Below are positions 26,906 through 35,177 of a stretch of 64,000 nucleotides of DNA, piece by piece. The notes beneath the pieces are model-generated. The model was not told the origin of the DNA and searched no databases. It was given only the letters and a program-made list of their open reading frames with translations. The DNA is taken from contig CP119321.1 of assembly GCA_029202445.1 (NCBI GenBank), positions 2,232,001 to 2,296,000 of the forward strand, read 5' to 3'. The translations under genes and the position numbers were made by a program. This stretch comes from Candidatus Microbacterium phytovorans (GTDB taxonomy: Bacteria > Actinomycetota > Actinomycetes > Actinomycetales > Microbacteriaceae). The first letter of the stretch is position 1, and each line of letters opens with the position of its first letter.

Positions 26906-27564
26906 GCGCCGTGCGGGTGCTGCTCGTCGACGACCACGCCGTCATGAGGGCAGGGTTCCGGATGATCCTGGAGAGCCAGGAGGGGATCGTCGTGGTCGGG
27001 GAGGCGGCGACGGGCGTCGAAGCCGTCACCGCCGCGGCGCGACTGAGCCCCGACGTGATCTGCATGGACGTGCAGATGCCCGACATGGACGGGCTGGAGG
27101 CCACGCGGCGGATCGTCGCCGATCCGGCGGTCGCGGCATCCGTCGTCATCGTCACCACCTTCGACCGCGACGACTACCTGTTCCAGGCGCTCGCGGCGGG
27201 GGCGAGCGGCTTCCTGCTGAAGAACGCCGGACCGGAGGAGCTGATCGCCGCGGTGCGCGTCGCGGCGGCCGGCGACGCCCTGCTCGCGCCGGCCGTGACG
27301 CGGCGCGTGATCGAGAGGTTCGCCGCGGGCGCCACCCCGCCGGAGCCCGCGGCCGCGCCCGCACCCCCGCCGGTCGATCTCACCGAGCGCGAAGCGGAGG
27401 TGCTGCGGCTGCTCGCGCAGGCGCGCAGCAACGCGGAGATCGCGCAGGAGCTGTACATCGGCGAGGCGACGGTGAAGACGCACGTGTCGAACGTGCTGCA
27501 GAAGCTCGGCGCGCGCGATCGCGTGGCGGCCGTCGTCTTCGCGCACCGGCACGGTCTGGCCTGA
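26902..27564 (+). CDS. LuxR/NarL-family response regulator, 220 aa
   Basis: Receiver domain (1-120) with the acidic pair D10-D11, phospho-acceptor D56 in CMDVQMPD, the Thr switch VTTFDRDDY and Lys in FLLKNAG. An Ala/Pro linker follows, then the LuxR helix-turn-helix (LTEREAEVLRLLAQARSNAEIAQELYI, then GEATVKTHVSNVLQKL). Its ATG overlaps the kinase stop (ATGA), so they form one pair. The ABC exporter genes follow after 237 bases and are the obvious candidate target. Confidence 0.9.
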   Translation: MSAVRVLLVDDHAVMRAGFRMILESQEGIVVVGEAATGVEAVTAAARLSPDVICMDVQMPDMDGLEATRRIVADPAVAASVVIVTTFDRDDYLFQALAAGASGFLLKNAGPEELIAAVRVAAAGDALLAPAVTRRVIERFAAGATPPEPAAAPAPPPVDLTEREAEVLRLLAQARSNAEIAQELYIGEATVKTHVSNVLQKLGARDRVAAVVFAHRHGLA

Positions 27565-27573
27565 GCCTCGCTC

Positions 27574-27673
27574 ACAACTCCGGAACTCCGCTCGCCGCGG
27601 CGCCGCCGGTCGCCGACACGCTCCGGCGGAACGTACCGCGCCGCGGTTCGCCACACCCGGCTTCCGGAGTTGT
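27574..27673 (+). repeat. ACAACTCCGGA inverted repeat, second locus
   Basis: ACAACTCCGGA at 27574-27584 and TCCGGAGTTGT at 27663-27673 form an 11-bp inverted repeat with ~78 bases between arms, as at 14685-14773 (68 bases between arms). It lies just after the response-regulator stop, before the ABC promoter. Confidence 0.78.
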
Positions 27674-27801
27674 GAACACCGGTCTCCGCCGCGCTCCGCC
27701 GCGCTCCGCCGCGCGGTGGACACGCGGATCTCCCCCGCCGGGCGGAGGCGACCGCAGGCGCCGCTCCGTAGCGTGGAACCACACCACCTGAGGAGGAGCG
27801 C

Positions 27802-28686
27802 ATGCTCGAACTGAGCGGGATCACCAAGAGCTACGGCGGGCGCCGTGTGCTCGACGACGTCGGCTTCACCGTCGCGCCGGGCCGGCTCACCGGCTTCGTC
27901 GGCGGCAACGGCGCCGGGAAGACCACGACGATGCGGATCGTGCTGGGCGTTCTCGCCCGCGACGGCGGCACCGTCACGCTCGGCGGCGAGCCCGTGACCG
28001 CGAGCGACCGCCGCCAGTTCGGCTACATGCCCGAGGAGCGCGGCCTGTACCCGAAGATGCGGGTGCTGGAGCACATCGTCTACCTCGCGCGGCTCCACGG
28101 CTTCTCCAAGGCGGATGCCACGTCGCGCGCGACCGTGCTCCTCCAAGACCTGGGCCTCGGGGAGCGGCTGAACGACAACATCGAGACGCTGTCACTGGGC
28201 AACCAGCAGCGCGCGCAGATCGCGGCCGCGCTCGTCCACGACCCGAAGGTGCTCATCCTCGACGAGCCGTTCTCGGGACTCGATCCGCTCGCCGTCGACG
28301 TCGTCGCCGCCGTGCTGCAGGCCCGCGCCGCCGAGGGCGTCGCCGTGCTGTTCTCCTCGCACCAGCTCGACGTCGTCGAGCGCCTGTGCGACGACCTCGT
28401 CATCATCGCGGGCGGCACGATCCGCGCCTCGGGCACGCGGGAGGGCCTGCGGGCTCAGCACGCCCAACGCCGATTCGAGCTCGTCTCGACGGGGGATGCC
28501 GGCTGGCTCCGCGACGAGCCGGGCATCGAGGTTCTCGAGTTCGACGGCGGGTACGCGCTCTTCGACGCCGACACCGAGGAGGCCGCGCAACGGGTGCTCC
28601 GCCGCGCCGTCGAAGCTGGCGACGTCGCCTGCTTCGCCCCCCGCCATCCGTCCCTCGCCCAGATCTTCAAGGAGGTCATCCAGTGA
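27802..28686 (+). CDS. ABC transporter ATP-binding protein (NatA-like), 294 aa
   Basis: Powers export with the partner permease. Walker A GGNGAGKTTT (34-43), Q-loop in FGYMPEERGLYPKM, signature LSLGNQQRAQIAAA, Walker B VLILDEPFSGLDP and the H-loop SSHQL. The domain architecture, including DUF4162-like C-terminal ~80 residues, matches NatA-type subunits. Here translation has a leader: -10 TAGCGT (27769-27774) and an AGGAGGAG ribosome-binding site before ATG 27802. The stop overlaps the permease start. Confidence 0.9.
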   Translation: MLELSGITKSYGGRRVLDDVGFTVAPGRLTGFVGGNGAGKTTTMRIVLGVLARDGGTVTLGGEPVTASDRRQFGYMPEERGLYPKMRVLEHIVYLARLHGFSKADATSRATVLLQDLGLGERLNDNIETLSLGNQQRAQIAAALVHDPKVLILDEPFSGLDPLAVDVVAAVLQARAAEGVAVLFSSHQLDVVERLCDDLVIIAGGTIRASGTREGLRAQHAQRRFELVSTGDAGWLRDEPGIEVLEFDGGYALFDADTEEAAQRVLRRAVEAGDVACFAPRHPSLAQIFKEVIQ

Positions 28687-29780
28687 CCGCGTCCGCCCCC
28701 TCCTTCGCCCAGAGCGTCTGGCTCGTCACCGAGCGCGAGATCGGCTCGAAGCTGCGCAGCAAGGCGTTCCTCATCTCGACGGGCATCCTGTTCGTGATCG
28801 CCCTGGCATCCGTCGTCTGGGGTGGCATCTCGGCCGGTGCCGACAACCGCATCCCGGTGGCCGTGACGCCGCAGACGTCGTCGGCCGTCACGCCGTATGC
28901 CGACGCCCTGGAGGTGACGGAAGCGACGGATGCCGATGCCGCACGCGACCTGGTCCGCGCGGGCGACGTGGACGCGGCGCTCGTGCCCTCGGACGCGGCC
29001 GGTGACACCTTCGGCTTCACCGTGGTCGCTGACGAGGCACCCCCGAGCGGGCTGCTTCAGCTCCTGAGCATCACGCCGACCGTCGAGCTGCTCGACACCG
29101 GTGGCGTCGATTGGGCGCTGCGGTACTTCGTGGCCCTCGGGTTCGGGCTCATCTTCTTCATGGCCGCGCTGACCTTCGGATCGACCATCGCGCAGAGCGT
29201 CGTGGAGGAGAAGCAGACCCGAGTGGTCGAACTGCTGATCTCCGCGATCCCCACCCGCGCGCTGCTGGCCGGCAAGGTGCTCGGCAACACGGTGCTCGCG
29301 ATGGGTCAGATCATCGGACTCGCGGCGATCGCGATCGTCGGCCTCACGGTCACCGATCAGGGGGCGCTGCTGACGGGGCTCGGGGCGCCTCTCGTGTGGT
29401 TCGCGGTCTTCTTCCTCTTCGGCTTCATCCTGCTGGCGTCGCTGTTCGCGGCGGCAGCGGCGATGGTGTCGCGACAGGAGGACATCGGTTCCACGACGAC
29501 CCCGCTCACCTTCCTCGTGATGGCGCCGTACTTCCTGGTGATCTTCTTCAACGACAATCCCGTCGTCATGACGGTCATGTCGTACGTGCCGTTCTCGGCG
29601 CCGGTGGGGATGCCGGTGCGCATCTTCCTCGGCGAGGCGCAGTGGTGGGAGCCGCTCCTGTCGCTGGCGATCCTGCTGGCCACGTGTGCGGTCGCCATCG
29701 CGGTGGGGGCGAAGATCTACGAGAACTCGCTCCTGCGGATGGGTGCGCGCGTGAAGCTCGCGGAGGCGCTGAAGGCCTGA
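28683..29780 (+). CDS. ABC transporter permease (NatB/ABC2-type), 365 aa
   Basis: One N-terminal helix (FLISTGILFVIALASVVWG), a ~130-residue extracellular loop, then a cluster of five or six helices beginning YFVALGFGLIFFMAALTFG and the ABC2 signature SVVEEKQTRVVELLISAIPTRALLAGK. NatAB pairs export Na+ or peptides/antibiotics; substrate is unknown here. The GTG start at 28683 overlaps the ATPase stop (GTGA). The kinase/regulator pair upstream suggests induction by membrane stress. Confidence 0.88.
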   Translation: MTASAPSFAQSVWLVTEREIGSKLRSKAFLISTGILFVIALASVVWGGISAGADNRIPVAVTPQTSSAVTPYADALEVTEATDADAARDLVRAGDVDAALVPSDAAGDTFGFTVVADEAPPSGLLQLLSITPTVELLDTGGVDWALRYFVALGFGLIFFMAALTFGSTIAQSVVEEKQTRVVELLISAIPTRALLAGKVLGNTVLAMGQIIGLAAIAIVGLTVTDQGALLTGLGAPLVWFAVFFLFGFILLASLFAAAAAMVSRQEDIGSTTTPLTFLVMAPYFLVIFFNDNPVVMTVMSYVPFSAPVGMPVRIFLGEAQWWEPLLSLAILLATCAVAIAVGAKIYENSLLRMGARVKLAEALKA

Positions 29781-29804
29781 CGCTCGGCGCGGCGTCTCGG
29801 CTCT

Positions 29805-29986
29805 GCGTTTCGGCTCGCTGCGCTCGCTCAACGACCGGTGGCTTGCCGCTCCGGTGGGGTACCGCCCGAGGAGGCGGTACCCCACCGGTCGCTGAGCGAG
29901 GAGCGCAGCGACGAGACGAAACGCCACCCGAGGAGGCGGTGCCTCACCGGTCGCTGAGCGAGGAGCGCAGCGACGAGACGAAACGC
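29805..29986 (+). repeat. Inverted GTTTCGGCTCGCTGCGCTCGC-type repeats with a 14-bp hairpin
   Basis: A forward copy (GCGTTTCGGCTCGCTGCGC..., 29805-29840) is followed by two reverse copies ending GACGAGACGAAACGC (29883-29923 and 29945-29986). Between them GGTGGGGTACCGCC (29853-29866) pairs perfectly with GGCGGTACCCCACC (29873-29886) across a 6-base loop. The block lies between the convergent permease and VOC genes and abuts the VOC stop; it could act as a bidirectional terminator. Confidence 0.82.
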
Positions 29987-29987
29987 C

Positions 29988-30368
29988 TCAGTCCACGAGC
30001 ACGGAGAGCACGTTGCCCGCCGGGTCGCGGAACCATGCGATGTCCGGCCCGCCGTTGCCGCGGGCGATCCCCCGTTCGTCGGTGCCGAAGTCGGGGTCGG
30101 TGTAGATCTTCGTCTCCACGCCCGCCGCGCGCAATGCATCGACGGCGACATCGATGTCGTCGACCACGAAGTTCAGAATCGTGAAGGTGGCCGGCTCGTG
30201 ATCGTCCTTCGGGTAGGCGATCGTGTGTCCGCCTCCGGGGAGCGAGATGTCGAGGATGCCCATGCTGTTGCTCTCGACCGTGAGGCCGAGGACATCGCGG
30301 TAGAACGCCTCCGCGGCGGGGATGTCGTTCACGGAGAACCCCGAGAACGATGAGACGAACGCGACCAT
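29988..30368 (-). CDS. VOC (glyoxalase/dioxygenase superfamily) protein, 126 aa
   Basis: Single vicinal-oxygen-chelate domain built from two beta-alpha-beta-beta-beta modules: [21 protein letters not shown] and [20 protein letters not shown], ending [17 protein letters not shown]. Family members include glyoxalase I, antibiotic-binding proteins and dioxygenases; the reaction here cannot be assigned. Ribosome-binding site GGAGGAG precedes ATG 30368. Confidence 0.85.
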   Translation of the reverse strand: MVAFVSSFSGFSVNDIPAAEAFYRDVLGLTVESNSMGILDISLPGGGHTIAYPKDDHEPATFTILNFVVDDIDVAVDALRAAGVETKIYTDPDFGTDERGIARGNGGPDIAWFRDPAGNVLSVLVD

Positions 30369-30467
30369 TTCTCCTCCTTGAGGTACGGCGCTGAGATGCG
30401 GCGACGATCACAGCCTGTCGGTCCCGGTGCGGCGACGCCAGGGGGTGTGCCGTTTCGGTTCCGTGAT

Positions 30468-30600
30468 TCGGCTCTGCGTTTCGGCTCGCTGCGCTCGCTC
30501 AACGACCGGGAAGGTTCCGCGCTCGCTCAACGACCGGGAAGGTTCCGCGCTCGCTCAACGACCGGGAGGGTTCCGCGCTCGCTCAACGACCGGGCGGGAG
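30468..30600 (+). repeat. 28-bp tandem repeat derived from the CTCGCTCAACGACCGG element
   Basis: In the 317-bp divergent gap between the VOC and nitroreductase genes, one copy of the GTTTCGGCTCGCTGCGC element (from 30478) runs into four tandem 28-bp units beginning CGCTCGCTCAACGACCGGG at 30492, 30520, 30548 and 30576. The rest of the gap holds nothing I recognise apart from the nitroreductase ribosome-binding site. Confidence 0.82.
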
Positions 30601-30685
30601 GCGGTGGGAACAGAACGGCATCCCATGCGGTTGCATACACCTGGACGATGGCGTCCGACCGTACCGGAAGACCCGAGGAGACGCC

Positions 30686-31267
30686 ATGAGCACCATCACC
30701 GTCCACACCGCCCAGACCGACGCCGAGATCCTCGACGTCATGGCCGAACGCTGGAGCACCCGCGTGTTCGACCCCGAGACGCCCATCGACGAGGACGCAC
30801 TCAGCAGCGCCCTCGAGGCGGCCCGCTGGGCACCGTCGGCCAACAACACGCAGCCGTGGCGCTTCGTGGTCGCACGCCGCGGCTCCGACGCACACGCGGC
30901 GATCGTCGCGTCGCTCATGGGCTTCAACCAGGCGTGGGCCGCCGACGCTGCCGCGCTCGTGGTGTTCGCCACGACGACCTCGATCGAGGGCAAGCCCCTC
31001 GCCTGGGCGTCGTATGACGCGGGACAGGCGGCCGCCTACTTCACGATCCAGGCGCACGCCTCCGGCCTGCACACCCACCAGATGGGCGGATTCGATCGCG
31101 CCGCGATCGCGGAGGCCTTCGGATTCGGCGACGACCTCGCCGCCGTGACCGTCATGGCCGTCGGTGCGCTCGGCGACCTCGACCGCGCTCCGGAAGCGCT
31201 GCGGGAGCGCGAGCTCGCCCCGCGCGCGCGGCTGCCCCTGTCGACCCTCGTGGTCGCGGGCGGCTGA
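30686..31267 (+). CDS. Nitroreductase-family FMN oxidoreductase, 193 aa
   Basis: Flavoenzyme of the NfsB/Frp fold using NAD(P)H. FMN-contact motifs: RWSTRVFDPETPI near the start, ARWAPSANNTQPWRFVV (family APSxxNxQPW), and an AAYFTIQAHASGLHTHQMGGFD segment. Reduces nitro compounds, quinones or similar; natural substrate unknown. GAGGAG ribosome-binding site before ATG. Monocistronic. Confidence 0.88.
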   Translation: MSTITVHTAQTDAEILDVMAERWSTRVFDPETPIDEDALSSALEAARWAPSANNTQPWRFVVARRGSDAHAAIVASLMGFNQAWAADAAALVVFATTTSIEGKPLAWASYDAGQAAAYFTIQAHASGLHTHQMGGFDRAAIAEAFGFGDDLAAVTVMAVGALGDLDRAPEALRERELAPRARLPLSTLVVAGG

Positions 31268-31298
31268 GCCCGCCGCCTCCGCCCCCCGCCCGGCGGGT

Positions 31299-31796
31299 TC
31301 AGTCCTGTCGGGGGTTGAGGTCGGGGTGGAGGATCATCGTCAGCGAGTAGGCCTCGCCGTCCGGATCGGGCGGGAGGTCTTTGTAGCGGTCGAAGAGTGC
31401 CACGATCTCTTCGCTGAGCGCCGCCTGGTGCGCGGCGGACAGCCGGAGCCCGAGCCAGGCGAGCTGCACCTGTCCGGGGTCGGCGAGCGCGACCTGCTGC
31501 CGCACGGTCTCCATCATGACGGGCACCGCCTCGTCCATCGGCGCGTTCCATGATCGCCCCGTCGCCAGGTACGGCACCTCGCGGGCGCCTTTCGCGCCGG
31601 CGCGGGCCGGCTGCGCCTCCAGGAAGCCGGCATCGACGAGGGTGCGCACGTGGTGGAGCATCGTGCCCGGGTTGACCCCCAGCAGTTCGGCGAGCTGCTT
31701 ATTCGTGCGCGCGTCGAAGCGGCAGAGGCGAAGGATGCGCATGCGCAGAGGCGAGCTCAATGCCCGCGCGGTCGTCTGGACCGTGTCGTCGTCCAT
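31299..31796 (-). CDS. ArsR-like winged-helix transcriptional regulator, 165 aa
   Basis: DNA-binding domain at residues ~5-90: ALSSPLRMRILRLC, TNKQLAELLGVNPGTMLHHVRTLVDAGFLEA. The remaining C-terminal part, with many Gln/Leu and SAAHQAALSEEIVALFDRY, is probably for dimerisation or ligand binding; it has no metal-binding Cys pair of classic ArsR. ATG 31796 is preceded at 6 bases by TACCAT (complement of 31803-31808). It is divergent from an MFS exporter and an inverted repeat lies between them, so it probably represses that gene. Confidence 0.82.
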   Translation of the reverse strand: MDDDTVQTTARALSSPLRMRILRLCRFDARTNKQLAELLGVNPGTMLHHVRTLVDAGFLEAQPARAGAKGAREVPYLATGRSWNAPMDEAVPVMMETVRQQVALADPGQVQLAWLGLRLSAAHQAALSEEIVALFDRYKDLPPDPDGEAYSLTMILHPDLNPRQD

Positions 31797-31826
31797 GCGG
31801 CCATGGTAGCGCTCGATTGACTTCTC

Positions 31827-31863
31827 CCAATCACTCGGCGACACTGATTGGCATGTCCCAATC
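31827..31863 (+). promoter_or_regulatory. Inverted repeat CCAATCA-N11-TGATTGG, putative operator
   Basis: CCAATCA (31827-31833) and TGATTGG (31845-31851) form a perfect 7-bp inverted repeat ending 1 base before the MFS start codon; a third half-site CCCAATC lies at 31857-31863 and CGATTGA at 31814-31820. A TTGACT -35-like box is at 31817-31822. Probably bound by the divergent ArsR-like regulator. Confidence 0.6.
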
Positions 31864-33217
31864 GGAGTCGCCCGAGACCGTCGCGGCAGCGCGCGCGGAG
31901 TCGCCGTCCGGCATGTCGCGCGCCGACGCCGGCGACGCCGTCGAGGCCGATCAGGGAGCACCCCCGGCCCCGGGCCCACGCGGGTCGCTGTGGCGCGACC
32001 GCAACTTCCTCACCATGTGGGGCGGCCAGGCGCTGAGCCAGTTCGGATCGCAGATCACCGAGCTCGCCCTCCCCGTGCTCGCCGTGCTGCTCCTGCAGGC
32101 CACGGAGGCGCAGGTCGGCTACCTCAACGCGGCGGCCATGGCGGCCTTCCTCCTCGTCGGCCTTCCCGCCGGGGCGTGGATCGACCGCATGCGCAAGCGC
32201 CACGTCATGATCTGGGCGGATGCCGTCCGCGCACTCGCCCTGTCCGCGGTGCCCGTGCTGTACCTCACCGGCCACCTCGAGATGTGGCACCTGTACGCCG
32301 TCGCCCTCGTCGTGGGGATCGCCACCGTCTTCTTCGACGTGTCGTACCAGTCGATCGTCCCGTCCCTCGTCCGCCCCGACCAGATCGCCGAGGCGAACGG
32401 CAAGCTCGAGTCGACGCAGCAGATCGCCGGTCTCAGCGGTCCGGCCGTCGCCGGCTGGCTGGTCGGCATCCTCACGGCGCCGCTCGCGATCTTGACGACG
32501 GTCGGCACGTATGTGGCATCCCTCATCGCCCTGCTGCGCACCCGCGACCACGAACAGCTGCGCGCGCCCGAGGACCACGCCCCGCTCCATCGCGAGATCG
32601 CCGAAGGCCTCCGCTGGGTGTTCCGCAACCCGTTCCTGCGCCGCATCGTGGGGACGACGGGCATCTCGAACCTCTTCAGCACGTTCATCTTCACGCTCAT
32701 GCCGATCTACTACCTGCGCATCATCGGCTTCACGCCGGAGGTGATGGGACTCGTCTTCTCGCTGGGGGCCGTCGGTGGGCTGCTCGGCGCGATCGCGACC
32801 CCGCGGATCGTGGCGCGCGTCGGCGAGGGCCGCGCGATCCCGCTGAGCGCGATCGCCTTCAGTCTCTCGGTGATCCCGTTCCCGCTCGCGGTGCTCCTGC
32901 CCACTCCCGGCGCCTTCGCGCTGCTCGTCGTGCAGGGATTCGTCATGAGCTTCGCGGTGCTGGTCTACAACATCACGCAGGTGACGTTCCGGCAGCGGAT
33001 CACCCCGTCACGCCTCCTCGGTCGCATGAACGCCTCGATCCGGTTCTGCGTGTGGGGCGTCATGCCGCTGTCGGCCCTGGCCGCGGGCTGGCTGGGCACG
33101 TGGCTCGGCACGGTCCCCGCGCTGTGGATCGGTGCCGCCGGCTCGGTGCTGTCGGCCCTGCCGGTGGTCATCGGACCGTTCTGGCGCACCCGCGACCTCC
33201 CACCCGGCATCCACTGA
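31853..33217 (+). CDS. MFS exporter (EntS/MFS_3-like), 454 aa
   Basis: Twelve-helix major facilitator with a ~50-residue hydrophilic N-terminus. The start of the fold, NFLTMWGGQALSQFGSQITELALPVLAVLLLQATEAQVG, and the loop DQIAEANGKLESTQQIAGLSGPAVAGWLVG are typical of MFS_3 exporters for siderophores or macrolides. Substrate unknown. Probably controlled by the divergent ArsR-like protein. Confidence 0.85.
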   Translation: MSQSESPETVAAARAESPSGMSRADAGDAVEADQGAPPAPGPRGSLWRDRNFLTMWGGQALSQFGSQITELALPVLAVLLLQATEAQVGYLNAAAMAAFLLVGLPAGAWIDRMRKRHVMIWADAVRALALSAVPVLYLTGHLEMWHLYAVALVVGIATVFFDVSYQSIVPSLVRPDQIAEANGKLESTQQIAGLSGPAVAGWLVGILTAPLAILTTVGTYVASLIALLRTRDHEQLRAPEDHAPLHREIAEGLRWVFRNPFLRRIVGTTGISNLFSTFIFTLMPIYYLRIIGFTPEVMGLVFSLGAVGGLLGAIATPRIVARVGEGRAIPLSAIAFSLSVIPFPLAVLLPTPGAFALLVVQGFVMSFAVLVYNITQVTFRQRITPSRLLGRMNASIRFCVWGVMPLSALAAGWLGTWLGTVPALWIGAAGSVLSALPVVIGPFWRTRDLPPGIH

Positions 33218-33285
33218 CGCAGGGCCGATCCGCTGACGCGCGCAACCCCCGTGCCGGAATCCGCGCGACCCGGTTACGGTGAACC

Positions 33286-34488
33286 ATGCCCGCCCGCATC
33301 CTGTCGATCGGCACCGCCGTTCCCCCGACGCGCCTGCCGCAGCAGCACGTCCGCGACCTGTTCGCATCTCAGCCCGGCATCGACCGGCTGACCCGACGGC
33401 TCGTGCACGCCGCGTTCGACGCCGCGGCGATCGACACGCGCCACACGGTCCTGTCCGGATTCCTCCCCGATGACGCGGAGTCCACGGCGGATGCCGACAG
33501 CCGCTTCCCCGTCCTGGATGCCGACGGCACCCTGCTCACGCCGTCGACGGGAGCGCGCAATGCGGAGTACGTGCGCGCCGCGCCACCGCTCTTCGCCGCG
33601 GCGGCGCACGCCGCGCTCACCGACGCCGCGGTGTCGCCCGACGAGGTCACGCACGTCGTCACCGTCTCGTGCACGGGCCTGTTCGCGCCGGGCCCGGACT
33701 ACCGACTCGTCCGCGACCTCGGCCTCCCGGCCACCGCCCAGCGGTTCCATCTCGGATTCGTGGGCTGCGCCGCGGCGCTCCCGGCGCTCCGCCTCGCGTC
33801 GGCGCTGTGCGCGGCGGATGCCGAGGCGGTCGTGCTGGTCGTGTGCGGCGAACTGTGCACCCTGCACTTCCGCCCGTCCGCCGACCCGGAGCAGATCGTG
33901 GCCGCCTCGGTGTTCGCCGACGGCGCCGCCGCCGCGGTCGTGAGCGCGCGCCCCGACCCTCCCGGGCGCACGCCCCGGCCGTCGCTCGAACTCGGCCGCT
34001 TCGGCACGACGCTCACCTCCGAGGGCGAGCACGACATGGCGTGGACCATCGGCGACGCCGGCTTCGAGATGACCCTGTCGGCGGAGGTCCCCCGCATCAT
34101 CGGCCGCGAGATCCGCGCGGCGGTCGGCGCGTTCCTGGCCGGCGAGACGCCGACGACCTGGGCGGTGCACCCCGGTGGCCGCAGCGTGCTCGATCGCGTC
34201 GAGTCGGGGCTGGACCTCCCGCCCGATGCGCTCGCGGCATCCCGCGACGTGCTGCGCACGCACGGGAACATGTCGAGCGCGACCATCCTCTTCATCCTCA
34301 GGACGCTCCTCGACGGCCCGCCGTCCGAGACGCTCGCCGCGCTCGCGTTCGGCCCCGGGCTGACGGTCGAGTCGGCTCTGCTCACGCGGCGCGCGTCGCC
34401 GGTCGCGTCCGCACCCGTCGCACCCGTGTCCGTCGCATCGGTGTCGGTCGCGTCGGGGCCGGTCGCCGGGGTGGCGGCGAAGGTATGA
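33286..34488 (+). CDS. Type III polyketide synthase (chalcone/stilbene synthase family), 400 aa
   Basis: Condenses an acyl-CoA starter with malonyl-CoA units into an alkyl pyrone or resorcinol type product. The catalytic triad is complete: C161 in HLGFVGCAAALPALRLA, H295 in WAVHPGGRSVLD and N328 in THGNMSSATILF, with spacing close to that of plant chalcone synthase. The last ~30 residues are a low-complexity VAS/VAP tail, absent from typical members. TACGGT (33275-33280) lies 5 bases before the ATG. It overlaps the methyltransferase gene by 4 bases and heads a three-gene unit. Confidence 0.92.
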   Translation: MPARILSIGTAVPPTRLPQQHVRDLFASQPGIDRLTRRLVHAAFDAAAIDTRHTVLSGFLPDDAESTADADSRFPVLDADGTLLTPSTGARNAEYVRAAPPLFAAAAHAALTDAAVSPDEVTHVVTVSCTGLFAPGPDYRLVRDLGLPATAQRFHLGFVGCAAALPALRLASALCAADAEAVVLVVCGELCTLHFRPSADPEQIVAASVFADGAAAAVVSARPDPPGRTPRPSLELGRFGTTLTSEGEHDMAWTIGDAGFEMTLSAEVPRIIGREIRAAVGAFLAGETPTTWAVHPGGRSVLDRVESGLDLPPDALAASRDVLRTHGNMSSATILFILRTLLDGPPSETLAALAFGPGLTVESALLTRRASPVASAPVAPVSVASVSVASGPVAGVAAKV

Positions 34489-35177
34489 GCCTGCGCGAAC
34501 GCGACACCGTCGTGCGCGAGCTCATGGACGATCCCGACTGCGACCCGGCACGCCTGGCGGCGACGCTCCGCCGTTTCGACACCGTGAACCGGCTCATCTC
34601 GGGGTGGGGCCGGGTGTATCGCCGCGTGCTGGCGCCGCACCTCGCCGCTCTCGGGCGTCCCGCGCGGGTGCTCGACCTCGGCTCCGGCGGCGGCGACGTC
34701 GTGACCCGGCTCGCTGCCCTCGCCCGCCGCGACGGTCTCGACGCGACATGGCTGGGCGCCGACCCCGACCCGCGGGCGCACGCCGTGGCATCCGCTCGCT
34801 CACGGCCCGGCGTCGACTTCCGGTGCGCCGACTCGGCCGAGTTGCTCCGCGAGGGCGCGGCGTTCGACGTCGTGCTGTCGAACCACGTCCTCCACCACCT
34901 CGACGCGCACGAGCTCGCGGAGTTCGCCGCCGATTCGCTCGCGCTCTCCCGCGGGCCGGTGCTCCACGCCGACATCCGGCGCTCCCCCGCCGCGTATGCG
35001 CTCTACGCGGCGGGCATCACGCCGCTGGCACCGGGAACGTTCCTGCGCACCGACGGGCTGCGCTCCATCCGCCGCAGCTACCGCCCCGCCGAGCTCGGCG
35101 CCGCCCTCGGGAGCGGCTGGACCGTCCACCAGCCGGCACCGTTCCGGCTCCTCGCGATGGGAGTCGGTCGTGCCTGA
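34485..35177 (+). CDS. SAM-dependent methyltransferase, 230 aa
   Basis: Class I methyltransferase: motif I VLDLGSGGGD at residues 62-71, the acidic residue in WLGADPDPRA, and post-motif DVVLSNHVLHHLDAHELAEF. Probably O- or C-methylates the polyketide made by the neighbouring PKS. The ATG overlaps the PKS stop (ATGA) and its end overlaps the next gene by 8 bases, so the three are translationally coupled. Confidence 0.88.
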   Translation: MSLRERDTVVRELMDDPDCDPARLAATLRRFDTVNRLISGWGRVYRRVLAPHLAALGRPARVLDLGSGGGDVVTRLAALARRDGLDATWLGADPDPRAHAVASARSRPGVDFRCADSAELLREGAAFDVVLSNHVLHHLDAHELAEFAADSLALSRGPVLHADIRRSPAAYALYAAGITPLAPGTFLRTDGLRSIRRSYRPAELGAALGSGWTVHQPAPFRLLAMGVGRA

